NCBI GenBank assembly: GCA_023667385.1
Contig: JAMPAE010000055.1
Span: 1 to 8,773 of the forward strand
From: Ruminococcus sp.
Lineage (GTDB): Bacteria; Bacillota; Clostridia; Oscillospirales; Acutalibacteraceae
Length of the DNA: 8,773 nt
Direction: 5' to 3'
Shown: piece after piece, positions 1 through 6,712 of the stretch
Layout of the letters: every line of letters begins with the position of its first letter
How positions within the stretch are numbered: position 1 is the first letter of the stretch
Notes under the pieces: generated by a model
What the model was told of the DNA's origin: nothing
The model's input: only the letters and a program-made list of their open reading frames with translations
The model's database searches: none
Program-made: the position numbers and the translations under genes

Positions 1-1
1 A

Positions 2-2029
2 GTAATGTTGATATTATTCACTATTAGCGTGATTAATAAAAAGATGAAACAGGCTGCATGGCTGAAAACGTTTTACGTTACGGCTTTTGCAGCCTGCTTG
101 ATTTTCACTTGCTTTGAAGCGGTTAACTATTATCCTGCTCTGAGCCTTACCGGCGAAAACGTCAGTGTCAGCGCCGTTGTTACTGACTATCCGATTTTAA
201 ACGGCGGTCGCTATCACGTTGAAGCGAAGCTGAACAATACATCGGCAAAGGTCAGGCTGTCGCTTGCAGCGGATTCGAAGTTTGATGATACCCTTGAAGA
301 AACCGTTGAAAAGCTCAAGTCGGGCGATGAAATCTCGTTTAAAGGCACAGTTTATGTGCTTGGCGGCGATAATGCAAAAATTCGCCGCAGCTTTAAAAGC
401 AGCGGAGTTTACCTCGGTGCTTATCCGAAAGGTAAGGTAAGCTATAATGAAACCGACAGAAAATCCCTTTCGTTCATTATTAAGCATGAGCGGCAAAAGA
501 CAATTAATCAATTGCGCTCTGCATTTGACAGTGAAACGGCCGGAGTGCTGATAAGCATCCTACTCGGCGATAAAACCTATCTGCCCGATGAAATCTATTC
601 CGATTATAAAAGTGCAGGCGTGGCACACATCATGGCTGTTTCAGGTTTACACCTTTCAATTTGGATTTTGTGCATGATGAAGCTCATTGAAGCCGCCGGC
701 CTTGACAGGCGAAGATATGCAGTTTTTATGATTGCGTTTGTGTTGCTTGTCATGGCGTTTACGTGCTTCAGCGGCTCGGCTGTTCGTGCAGGAATCATGA
801 TGATAATGTATCTGCTTGGGTTCGTAATCGGAAAAACGCCCGATTCGCTTAATTCACTTGGATTTTCTGCAATCATCATTTTGCTTGTTAATCCCTTTGC
901 CTGCATGGATGTCAGTTTTCTGCTTTCGTTTCTTTCAACGCTTGCCATCATTGTGTTCTCGTTTCCGCTTTCGCAAAAGCTGATTGGCAAGCTCAAAAAT
1001 TTGCAAAGCAAGCCGATTTCGTATAAGCTGATGACGGCGGTGATTGAAAGCGTTGCAATCAGCGTTGGTGTGTTTATTTTCACATTTCCCGTAATGCTTT
1101 ATTTCTTCGGCAGCCTGTCACTGGTTTCCGTGATAACAAACTTGCTTATACTTCCTGTTGTGATGCCGATGACAGTATCGGCAGGGCTGAGTGTTATGTT
1201 TTATTTTGTGCCGCTTTTTTCCGGTATCATTCACGTTACTGCTGAGCTTTTGGTCGGTTATTGCAATTTTATTGTGCATATTATGGCTTCGTTGCCTTTT
1301 TCAACTGCTCATTTGCCAAATCAGCTCATGCCGATGTTTTTGGTGCTTTATGCAGTATTTATGTTTACGCTGCTTATTCTGCTTTTCAAAAAACGAAAAT
1401 CTTTAAGGAAAATTGCAAGCGTTGCTTTAGTGTTGGTTTTAGTTATAGGTATCAGTTCAAACCTGATTTACAAAAGGTACACAGTTGAGATTAACGTTCA
1501 TGATGTTGGTGATGGAATGTGCGTTTCTGTTGTGCAAAACCGTCATGCTGTTGTAATCGGGTTGAAATGTGATGACTATCATGCAGTGTTTGTTCGTGAT
1601 GAAATCGGTGAGCGTTCGGCTATCGTTGATACAGCAATCATTATTGATGATATGTCTGAGGTTAACACGGCGCTTCTAAGATCGCTGAACGCTGAAAAAG
1701 TGATTGACCTGAGCGCTGAAATGTGCGAATCAAAACTGCCAAACGTCAAAATCACTCCGGATAAAAGCGGCATTTTTGTTGATGCATATGGTGTTTCAAC
1801 TTTCATTACTGTGGATAAAAACGCAGATACTGACATAATAATCACAAATAATGAGCAATCGGTGCTTGATATTAGCGAAAAATCCGCTATAATATTATCA
1901 GGTGAAAACGTAAATTCGGGCTTTGTCACAACGGGTGAATATTCCGATGTTTCGATAAATATTAAAAAGGGCGGAAAGTTTTCCGTAACAGGTGAAAACA
2001 GTTGGCTTCATTTGATGAAAAGCAGCTAA
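2..2029 (+). CDS. comEC: ComEC/Rec2 family DNA-uptake channel protein, 5' partial, degenerate C-terminal domain
   Basis: This is the polytopic membrane channel that carries single-stranded DNA across the cytoplasmic membrane in natural transformation. The frame is open to the left edge. The first Met in the window (base 5) is probably internal, because only one membrane segment (about residues 22-40) precedes the soluble beta-rich N-terminal domain (about 50-145), where the family usually has two or three. The competence domain is clear: ILLGDKTYLP near 186, the hallmark GVAHIMAVSGLHLSI at 205-219, SGSAVRAGIMM at 256-266, and NPF followed by DVSFLLSFLSTLAI at 296-315, with further membrane segments to about 486. 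The C-terminal part (about 491-674) starts with VHDVGDGM, resembling the DVGQGD opening of the usual metallo-beta-lactamase domain. It has no LIDGG and no HxHxDH motif, so it looks metal-free. The last 28 bases overlap holA, a known Firmicutes neighbour. Identity is secure; activity in transformation is not shown. Confidence 0.93.
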   Translation, partial: VMLILFTISVINKKMKQAAWLKTFYVTAFAACLIFTCFEAVNYYPALSLTGENVSVSAVVTDYPILNGGRYHVEAKLNNTSAKVRLSLAADSKFDDTLEETVEKLKSGDEISFKGTVYVLGGDNAKIRRSFKSSGVYLGAYPKGKVSYNETDRKSLSFIIKHERQKTINQLRSAFDSETAGVLISILLGDKTYLPDEIYSDYKSAGVAHIMAVSGLHLSIWILCMMKLIEAAGLDRRRYAVFMIAFVLLVMAFTCFSGSAVRAGIMMIMYLLGFVIGKTPDSLNSLGFSAIIILLVNPFACMDVSFLLSFLSTLAIIVFSFPLSQKLIGKLKNLQSKPISYKLMTAVIESVAISVGVFIFTFPVMLYFFGSLSLVSVITNLLILPVVMPMTVSAGLSVMFYFVPLFSGIIHVTAELLVGYCNFIVHIMASLPFSTAHLPNQLMPMFLVLYAVFMFTLLILLFKKRKSLRKIASVALVLVLVIGISSNLIYKRYTVEINVHDVGDGMCVSVVQNRHAVVIGLKCDDYHAVFVRDEIGERSAIVDTAIIIDDMSEVNTALLRSLNAEKVIDLSAEMCESKLPNVKITPDKSGIFVDAYGVSTFITVDKNADTDIIITNNEQSVLDISEKSAIILSGENVNSGFVTTGEYSDVSINIKKGGKFSVTGENSWLHLMKSS
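1990..1995 (+). promoter_or_regulatory. ribosome binding site for holA
   Basis: AGGTGA lies seven bases upstream of the TTG at 2002, inside the end of comEC. It supports the TTG as the holA start. No ATG or GTG in that frame would give the family's usual N-terminus. Termination of comEC translation 25 bases downstream suggests translational coupling. Confidence 0.6.
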
Positions 2030-3042
2030 AACAGCATATCAAATCAAAGGACTTTTTCAGTGTATATCTCATCTTTGGTGATGAAAGCTATCTCAAGCAG
2101 TTCTATATTAACACAATTGTGTCGAAGGTGGTTGACCCTGCGTTTGAATCCTTTAACTTTGAGCGCTTTGACGGCAAGGGGCTTGATCTTCGTGACGTGT
2201 ATGAGCGTGCACAGCTTATGCCGATGATGAGTGATAAGCGGTGCATTGTTGTTGACGATTTCAAGCTTGACGGCTTGAATGAAAAAGATGTCAAAGCCAT
2301 GGAAGAAGCCTTTTTAATCATGCCCGAAACCACTGTGCTCATCTTTAAGCAGGACAATGTACCTTTTTCAAAAAAGAGCGGCAAAAAAGTCATGGCGCTT
2401 TTTGAAAAGTACGGCGCAGTGTGTGAGCTTAACAAAAGGCGTGGTATCGACCTTTATCGTCCGCTGATTTCTTCTGCAACAAAGCAGGGATGCACCCTTG
2501 ACAATGCAACTGCGCAGTACCTTGTTTCCTGCGTTGGTGATGATTTCAATGTGCTCATCAATGAGCTTTCAAAGGTTTGCAACTATGTTGGAAGCGGTGT
2601 AATTACAAAAGCAGACATTGATGCAGTTGCCGTGAAAACGGTTGATTCAAAAGTATATCAGCTCACAAAAGCACTGATTGCAAACAATTTTGACAAGGCT
2701 TATGAAGTGCTTGATTCGCTTGTTAAGCAGAAAACCGAAGCAGAGTATATCCTCGGTGCAATCATAGGTACTTATGTTGATATGTATCGTGTTAAGGTTG
2801 CGGCGGCAGGGGGCGAGCGCCCATCTGCACTGAAAGATTGTTTTAACTATCGTGGCAGAGAGTTTACCATTGACAACGCAGTGCGTGACAGCGCAAAAAT
2901 GGACCTTTCAAAGCTCAGGCAATGCCTTGAAGCTCTGAATGATGCCGATGCAAAACTGAAATCAGGCAGAGATTCGGGCAACCTTGTCATTGAACAGCTC
3001 ATGGTGAAGCTGCTTTTGATTGCAAACGGAGAAAGAGTATGA
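2002..3042 (+). CDS. holA: DNA polymerase III subunit delta (clamp loader)
   Basis: This is the delta subunit of the clamp-loader complex, which opens the beta sliding clamp so it can be placed on DNA. The 346-residue length is normal. The N-terminal signature is present: YLIFGDESYLKQFYI at about 23-37, then NFERFDG and the PMMSDKRCIVVDDF block at about 73-86. These match the AAA+-like fold of delta, which lacks a working ATP site, and no Walker A motif is visible. The C-terminal helical part (about 215-340) has the family pattern of AKALI-type helices ending in ..SGRDSGNLVIEQLMVKLL. The start is TTG, supported by AGGTGA seven bases upstream and by the family N-terminus beginning just after it. 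It overlaps comEC by 28 bases and the next gene by four (ATGA), which points to translational coupling. The order comEC-holA is as in Bacillus subtilis (comEC-yqeN). Confidence 0.95.
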   Translation: MASFDEKQLKQHIKSKDFFSVYLIFGDESYLKQFYINTIVSKVVDPAFESFNFERFDGKGLDLRDVYERAQLMPMMSDKRCIVVDDFKLDGLNEKDVKAMEEAFLIMPETTVLIFKQDNVPFSKKSGKKVMALFEKYGAVCELNKRRGIDLYRPLISSATKQGCTLDNATAQYLVSCVGDDFNVLINELSKVCNYVGSGVITKADIDAVAVKTVDSKVYQLTKALIANNFDKAYEVLDSLVKQKTEAEYILGAIIGTYVDMYRVKVAAAGGERPSALKDCFNYRGREFTIDNAVRDSAKMDLSKLRQCLEALNDADAKLKSGRDSGNLVIEQLMVKLLLIANGERV

Positions 3043-3638
3043 TAAAACTTGAACAGGCAGTGATCGTTGAGGGAAAGTATGACGAAATCAAGCTTTCCGG
3101 TGTGCTCGATGCGCTGATTATAAGAACGGATGGCTTCGGTATTTTCAAAAACAAGGAAAAACAGAAGTTTTTGCGCAGACTTGCCGATGAAAAAGGCTTG
3201 ATTGTGATGACCGACAGCGATTCGGCAGGCTTTTTGATTCGCAACTTCATTTCATCATGCGTGCCGAATGAAAAAATCATCAACGTATATATTCCGGACA
3301 TTTACGGAAAAGAAAAGCGCAAGGATGCACCGTCGGCTGAGGGCAAGCTTGGCGTTGAGGGCGTGAGTGAAAAGGTGATTCTTGATGCGCTGAAAAGGGC
3401 AGGTGTAACTGCTGAAAGCGCAGAACAAGGCGAGCCTCGCCGCATGATAACCGGCCTTGATTTATATGAAAGCGGACTCACAGGCGGCATGAACAGCGGC
3501 GCAAAGAGGAAGTTACTTTTGAAAAAGCTTTCCTTGCCTGAGCATTTGTCATCATCCTCGCTTTTGAAAGTGCTCAACAGCTTTATTACATATGAACAAT
3601 TTGAATCAACCTTAAAGGAGTTGGATTTATGCGAATAG
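3039..3638 (+). CDS. rnmV: RNase M5-family TOPRIM protein with DUF4093 C-terminus
   Basis: RNase M5 matures 5S rRNA in low-GC Gram-positives through a TOPRIM catalytic domain. Here the TOPRIM domain fills about residues 5-110. VIVEGKYDEIKL (8-19) carries the catalytic Glu11 with Gly12 and Lys13, and MTDSDSAG (57-64) supplies Asp59 and Asp61. The KIGIEH-like segment of M5 appears as GKLGVEGV near 105-112. The C-terminal half (about 112-199) resembles the DUF4093 domain found after TOPRIM in M5 proteins. At 199 residues it is slightly longer than the Bacillus enzyme (about 186). One oddity is that the Glu usually found after the TOPRIM glycine (DPDxxGExIR) is Phe here (DSDSAGFLIR). It lies between holA and ispF instead of beside ksgA or tatD, where M5 is often found. 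The start is ATG, preceded by GGAGA six bases upstream. The family is secure; the exact RNA substrate is inferred. Confidence 0.8.
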   Translation: MIKLEQAVIVEGKYDEIKLSGVLDALIIRTDGFGIFKNKEKQKFLRRLADEKGLIVMTDSDSAGFLIRNFISSCVPNEKIINVYIPDIYGKEKRKDAPSAEGKLGVEGVSEKVILDALKRAGVTAESAEQGEPRRMITGLDLYESGLTGGMNSGAKRKLLLKKLSLPEHLSSSSLLKVLNSFITYEQFESTLKELDLCE

Positions 3639-4096
3639 GACATGGATATGATGTTCACAGGCTGACCGAAAACAGAAAGCTGATTCTCGGCGGTGTAACG
3701 ATACCATTTGAAAAAGGCTTGCTCGGTCATTCTGATGCAGATGTTCTGCTTCATGCAATTTCCGATGCATTGCTTGGTGCAGCAGCCCTTGGCGACATCG
3801 GCTTGCTGTTTCCTGATAATGATGACAGATTCAAGGGAGCCGACAGCTTGGAGCTTCTTCGTGAGGTTTGCGCCCATGTGAGAAAGAACGGCTTTGAAAT
3901 TGAAAACATTGATGCAACTGTGCTTGCTCAAGCTCCGAAGCTGCGTGGATACATTGACGAAATGAGGGCGAACATTGCCGCTGCGTGCTCACTTGATGTT
4001 GGTGCAGTCAGCGTTAAAGCAACAACCGAAGAGGGGCTCGGCTTCACCGGAGCAGGTGAGGGTATTGCTGCTCACGCTGTTTGTCTGCTTAAATAA
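3629..4096 (+). CDS. ispF: 2-C-methyl-D-erythritol 2,4-cyclodiphosphate synthase
   Basis: IspF closes CDP-methylerythritol 2-phosphate into the cyclic diphosphate MEcPP and releases CMP, in the MEP route to isoprenoids. It is a cytoplasmic homotrimer with a divalent metal site. The 155-residue length is typical. MRIGHGYDVHRL opens the protein with metal ligands Asp8 and His10. HSDADVLLHA at 34-43 gives the conserved His34, Asp36, Asp38 and the third metal ligand His42, followed by ALGDIGLLFPD. The C-terminal KATTEEGLGFTGAGEGIAAHA block contains the Thr-Thr-Glu cytidine-binding region. The ATG overlaps the end of the upstream gene by ten bases, and AAAGGAG eight bases upstream supports it. No ispD lies next to it in the window. 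Its place among DNA and RNA genes looks like operon packing, not shared function. Confidence 0.97.
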   Translation: MRIGHGYDVHRLTENRKLILGGVTIPFEKGLLGHSDADVLLHAISDALLGAAALGDIGLLFPDNDDRFKGADSLELLREVCAHVRKNGFEIENIDATVLAQAPKLRGYIDEMRANIAAACSLDVGAVSVKATTEEGLGFTGAGEGIAAHAVCLLK

Positions 4097-4113
4097 CGTT
4101 TTGGAGAGTTTAT

Positions 4114-5394
4114 ATGCCTGAAAAATACATTTCATTTGATTTGGAGATGCCGAGCAATGAATCACGCATAAGTGCAATCGGCATCACAGTGATTGAAAAC
4201 GGAATAGTTACTGACAGGTTTTATTCGCTTGTTAACCCTGAAACGGAGTTTGAACCGTTTATTGTCAATCTTATCGGTATCACGCCTGAGATGGTTGCGG
4301 ATAAGCCGACCTTTCCCGAAATTTGGGGGCAGATTAAGGATTTGATGAGCGGCGGTATCCTTGTTGCCTATAATGCGCCTTCGGATTTGCGTGTGCTTTC
4401 TGAATGCATGAAATCTTATGGCATTGAGTGGTGTGAAACGGTGCAGTTTCTTTGTACATATGAAATGGGCTTGGTGTGCTATCCGCAGTTGGAGGGGCAC
4501 ACGCTGGACATCCTCTGTGCTCACCGTGGCATCAACCTCAATCATCACCATGCCGGCAGTGACAGCTATGGCTGCGCAATGCTTTTGCTTGATTATATTG
4601 AAAGCGGTTTGAACGTGGAATCTTACATCAAAACCTATGATATGCTTAAAAGCAGAATCAATCGACCGGTTTTGACTTGGGAAGAAAAACTGCGAAAACG
4701 CCTGTTTTCGGCTGAAAATCCAAAGATAAAGCAAAAGGTGCTTGCAAGATTTCCTTATCTTGAAGAGGAAAAGGTGATTGGTGTTGAGATTCAGCGGCTT
4801 CGCAAAATTGCAAACGAGCTTCACAAATCTAACCGTTCAGCCGCATTCATCGGTAAAGCACCGCATCAATATCATGAAGAAAACAACCTGCACGCAATGT
4901 TGATTTCACGCAAGAAAAAATTCAGCACGTGCATTGAGATGATTGACGAATTTCTTCCGCTTGTTGATAACATCGAAACCTGTGAGCTGATTCACCCTGC
5001 GCTTTTCACAAAAAAGCAGCCGGAGCTGAAAGCGGAAATCATGCGCTGGCTCAGCTCGGATGATAAATTCACAATCGTTTTCGGCATGAATATGCTCAAT
5101 CGGTTCTACATTGACACTGAGCATCTGCCCGAATTTTTGGCGTTTGTGTCGCAAATGCGCATCAAATCTCCTGCTGTCGCAACAAGGCGGGTGAATTTCT
5201 TCCTTTTGGCATTGGAACATGATTTCAACATGACTTTTCCGTATCTTGCAAGTGGGGGAGTGAGCAAAAAGGTGCTCAGTAAGGTGGTTTCATCTGCCGT
5301 GAAAAACGAAGCTTACAGCGATGATCAAAAGCATATGCTGAGCAGTATTTTAGAAAGTGAACAAGATAAATTAGACCCACTCACTGTGATGTGA
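4114..5394 (+). CDS. DEDDh 3'-5' exonuclease fused to an AlkD-like DNA alkylation repair (HEAT) domain
   Basis: This is a continuous 426-residue two-domain protein. Residues 1-162 are a DnaQ/PolC-type exonuclease with a complete DEDDh set: Asp9 and Glu11 in SFDLEM, Asp91 in YNAPSD, and His145 and Asp150 in HHAGSD. Hydrolysis of DNA or RNA 3' ends is therefore expected. Residues about 188-412 resemble the DNA alkylation repair HEAT-repeat family (COG4912/AlkD): KVIGVEIQRLRKIANE at 220-235, the characteristic HQYHEENNLHAMLIS at 251-265, then DEFLPLVDNIETCE at 278-291, FGMNML at 323-328, and ALEHDFNMTFPYL at 366-378. By alignment from memory, the AlkD active-site Trp and Asp (WxxxD, as in DNWATCD) are Ile287 and Glu291 here, and the later Trp is Asn361. 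Base-excision activity is therefore doubtful. The domain may only bind DNA. GGAGAG five bases upstream supports the ATG. It is the last gene of the operon, 17 bases after ispF. Confidence 0.82.
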   Translation: MPEKYISFDLEMPSNESRISAIGITVIENGIVTDRFYSLVNPETEFEPFIVNLIGITPEMVADKPTFPEIWGQIKDLMSGGILVAYNAPSDLRVLSECMKSYGIEWCETVQFLCTYEMGLVCYPQLEGHTLDILCAHRGINLNHHHAGSDSYGCAMLLLDYIESGLNVESYIKTYDMLKSRINRPVLTWEEKLRKRLFSAENPKIKQKVLARFPYLEEEKVIGVEIQRLRKIANELHKSNRSAAFIGKAPHQYHEENNLHAMLISRKKKFSTCIEMIDEFLPLVDNIETCELIHPALFTKKQPELKAEIMRWLSSDDKFTIVFGMNMLNRFYIDTEHLPEFLAFVSQMRIKSPAVATRRVNFFLLALEHDFNMTFPYLASGGVSKKVLSKVVSSAVKNEAYSDDQKHMLSSILESEQDKLDPLTVM

Positions 5395-5402
5395 GTGGGT
5401 CT
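5373..5402 (+). terminator. intrinsic terminator hairpin shared by the convergent genes
   Basis: A perfect 12-bp inverted repeat pairs AGACCCACTCAC (5373-5384) with GTGAGTGGGTCT (5391-5402) around the six-base loop TGTGAT. Rightward, a T-rich run (TTTTATTT, 5406-5413) follows after three bases. Leftward, the transcript leaving the hairpin reads AATTTATCTTGTT, which is moderately U-rich, so it may also stop serC transcripts, whose stop codon is 22 bases away. The stem includes the last codons and the TGA stop (5392-5394) of the exonuclease-AlkD gene. Confidence 0.88.
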
Positions 5403-5423
5403 CGCTTTTATTTCCTTGTTAAA

Positions 5424-6506
5424 TTAGCTGTTAGCCTTTTCAAACTCTTCCATGAAAGCAACAAGCTTTTCAACGCCTTCAATCGGCATTGCATTATAAA
5501 TTGAAGCTCTCATGCCGCCAACAGATCTGTGACCTTTGAGGTTAACAAAGCCTGCTGCATCAGCTTCCTTGATGAATTTTGCATTAAGCTCATCACTGTC
5601 TGTAACAAACGGTACGTTCATGAGTGAACGATCTTCCGGCACAACAGTGCCCTTAAACATCTTGCTTCTGTCAAGGAAATCATAAAGAATTTTAGCTTTC
5701 TTGATGTTGTGCTCTTTCATTTTTTCAAGGCCGCCCATGCTCTTGATCCATTCAAGAACCAGCTTACACATATAAATTGTGTAGCAAGGCGGAGTGTTAT
5801 ACATTGATCCGTTGTCAGCCTGAACCTTGAGGTCGAGCATTGTTGGTGTGATGTCACGTGCATTGCCAAGCATATCCTCACGTGCAATTACGATTGTGAG
5901 ACCTGCCGGAGCAATGTTCTTCTGTGCACCGCCATAAACAACAGCGAACTTTGTGACATCAATCGGCTCCGAGCAGAAGCATGATGAAACGTCAACAATC
6001 AGAGGAATGTCGCCTGTGTCGGGAATATCTTTGAAGAGTGTGCCATAGATTGTGTTGTTCATGCAGTAATAAACATAGTCTGCATCAGCTCTGAAATCTT
6101 CACGTGAAGTTTTGGGAATATATGAGAAAGTCTTATCGGCTGATGAAGCCGCAATTTTAACATCACCATATTTCTGAGCCTCCTGAGCGGCTTTTTTTGC
6201 CCACTGACCGGTAACGATGTAGTCAGCTTTTCCGCTGCCGTTCATGAAGTTGAGGGGGATTGCTGCAAACTGAGTTGAAGCGCCGCCCTGAAGGAACATA
6301 ACCTTGTAATTTTCCGGAATGTTCATCAATTCCCTGAGAAGGCTTTCTGCTTCGTCAAGAATTGACTGGAAAACCTTTGAGCGGTGAGACATCTCCATAA
6401 CAGATTGACCGCTGCCCTGATAATCAAGCATTTCGGCTGCCGCTTTATTAAGAACCGATTCAGGAAGCATTGAGGGTCCTGCTGAAAAATTATAAACTCT
6501 TGCCAT
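5424..6506 (-). CDS. serC: phosphoserine aminotransferase
   Basis: SerC is a PLP enzyme that converts 3-phosphohydroxypyruvate and glutamate to 3-phosphoserine in serine synthesis, and it can also act in the DXP-dependent pyridoxal pathway. The protein has 360 residues, normal for the family. It starts MARVYNFSAGPSMLP. MSHRSK (39-44), the PLP-phosphate loop FLQGGASTQF (71-80), NNTIYGT (150-156), VDVSS (171-175, with the pyridine-binding Asp172), YGGAQKNIAPAG (191-202, with the Schiff-base Lys196), and the C-terminal GHRSVGGMRASIYNAM (325-340) are all present. The start at 6506 is preferred because GGAGG lies eight bases upstream. An in-frame ATG at 6521 overlaps that ribosome binding site and would add five residues that are not family-like. 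It is transcribed alone on the minus strand from a consensus promoter and converges on the terminator at 5373-5402. No serA is visible in the window. Confidence 0.97.
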   Translation of the reverse strand: MARVYNFSAGPSMLPESVLNKAAAEMLDYQGSGQSVMEMSHRSKVFQSILDEAESLLRELMNIPENYKVMFLQGGASTQFAAIPLNFMNGSGKADYIVTGQWAKKAAQEAQKYGDVKIAASSADKTFSYIPKTSREDFRADADYVYYCMNNTIYGTLFKDIPDTGDIPLIVDVSSCFCSEPIDVTKFAVVYGGAQKNIAPAGLTIVIAREDMLGNARDITPTMLDLKVQADNGSMYNTPPCYTIYMCKLVLEWIKSMGGLEKMKEHNIKKAKILYDFLDRSKMFKGTVVPEDRSLMNVPFVTDSDELNAKFIKEADAAGFVNLKGHRSVGGMRASIYNAMPIEGVEKLVAFMEEFEKANS

Positions 6507-6514
6507 ATTGATTA

Positions 6515-6519
6515 CCTCC
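6515..6519 (-). promoter_or_regulatory. ribosome binding site deciding the serC start
   Basis: On the minus strand GGAGG stands eight bases before the ATG whose first base is 6506. This places translation initiation at MARVYNF rather than at the further-upstream ATG at 6521, which sits across this site. Confidence 0.85.
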
Positions 6520-6540
6520 AATAAATGCGATTTGCCCTAC

Positions 6541-6569
6541 ATTATACTCAATTCGGTTCCAAATGTCAA
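6541..6569 (-). promoter_or_regulatory. perfect-consensus sigma-A promoter of serC
   Basis: Read on the minus strand, TTGACA (bases 6569-6564) is followed by exactly 17 bases and then TATAAT (6546-6541). Both hexamers match the housekeeping consensus at every position. Transcription should begin near 6534, which gives a leader of only about 28 bases. That is too short for a T-box or other riboswitch. A-rich runs lie upstream of the -35 box. Confidence 0.9.
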
Positions 6570-6587
6570 TTATTTAATGGGATTTTT

Positions 6588-6613
6588 ACCAAAAAATATG
6601 CCGCTTTTTTGGT
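6588..6613. repeat. A/T-rich inverted repeat between the divergent promoters
   Basis: ACCAAAAAA (6588-6596) and TTTTTTGGT (6605-6613) are perfect nine-base inverted arms around the eight-base spacer TATGCCGC. The repeat lies 18 bases upstream of the serC -35 box and about 60 bases upstream of the rightward -10 box. It could be a regulator site or simply A-tract promoter DNA. As a rightward terminator it is unlikely, since no gene reads into it in that direction. Confidence 0.5.
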
Positions 6614-6673
6614 GATAAAGATGAAAATATGAAAAAGTTTCAGTTAAATCTTTATTATTGTTGACTAATGTTA

Positions 6674-6679
6674 TATAAT
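6674..6679 (+). promoter_or_regulatory. probable -10 box for the DUF2804 gene
   Basis: TATAAT occurs 33 bases before the ATG at 6713, with an expected start of transcription near 6686. No good -35 stands 16-18 bases upstream (TTTATT at 6651-6656 is the best seen). TTGACT at 6661-6666 is too close to pair with it, so the promoter would be weaker than that of serC or need an activator. Confidence 0.45.
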
Positions 6680-6712
6680 TTAATGAAAACATTTTGTGGA
6701 GGTATAACGAAA

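Noticed and set aside
2810..2822. Short GC-rich palindrome (GGGCG AG CGCCC) inside holA
   Set aside because: Only five base pairs with a two-base loop, no T-run after it, and it lies in coding sequence, so it is probably chance.
3302..3931. 209-codon minus-strand frame across rnmV and ispF
   Set aside because: It crosses two well-supported genes, with no start signal and no recognisable motif.
4162..4824. 220-codon open frame on the minus strand opposite the exonuclease-AlkD gene
   Set aside because: It is antisense to a gene with clear domain motifs, has no ribosome binding site or family-like sequence, and shows the His/Phe/Arg-rich composition of a shadow frame.
6507..6521. ATG at 6521 as the serC start
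   Set aside because: It overlaps the GGAGG that serves the ATG at 6506, and the extra five residues are not part of the family's N-terminus.
6507..6540. T-box or other riboswitch ahead of serC
   Set aside because: The leader predicted from the promoter is about 28 bases, too short for any known riboswitch.
6661..6679. TTGACT plus TATAAT as a paired rightward promoter
   Set aside because: The two hexamers are only seven bases apart, far less than the 16-18 needed for one sigma-A promoter.
6668..6712. ATG at 6668 as the start of the DUF2804 gene
   Set aside because: It overlaps the TATAAT box and precedes the strong GGAGG that serves the ATG at 6713.
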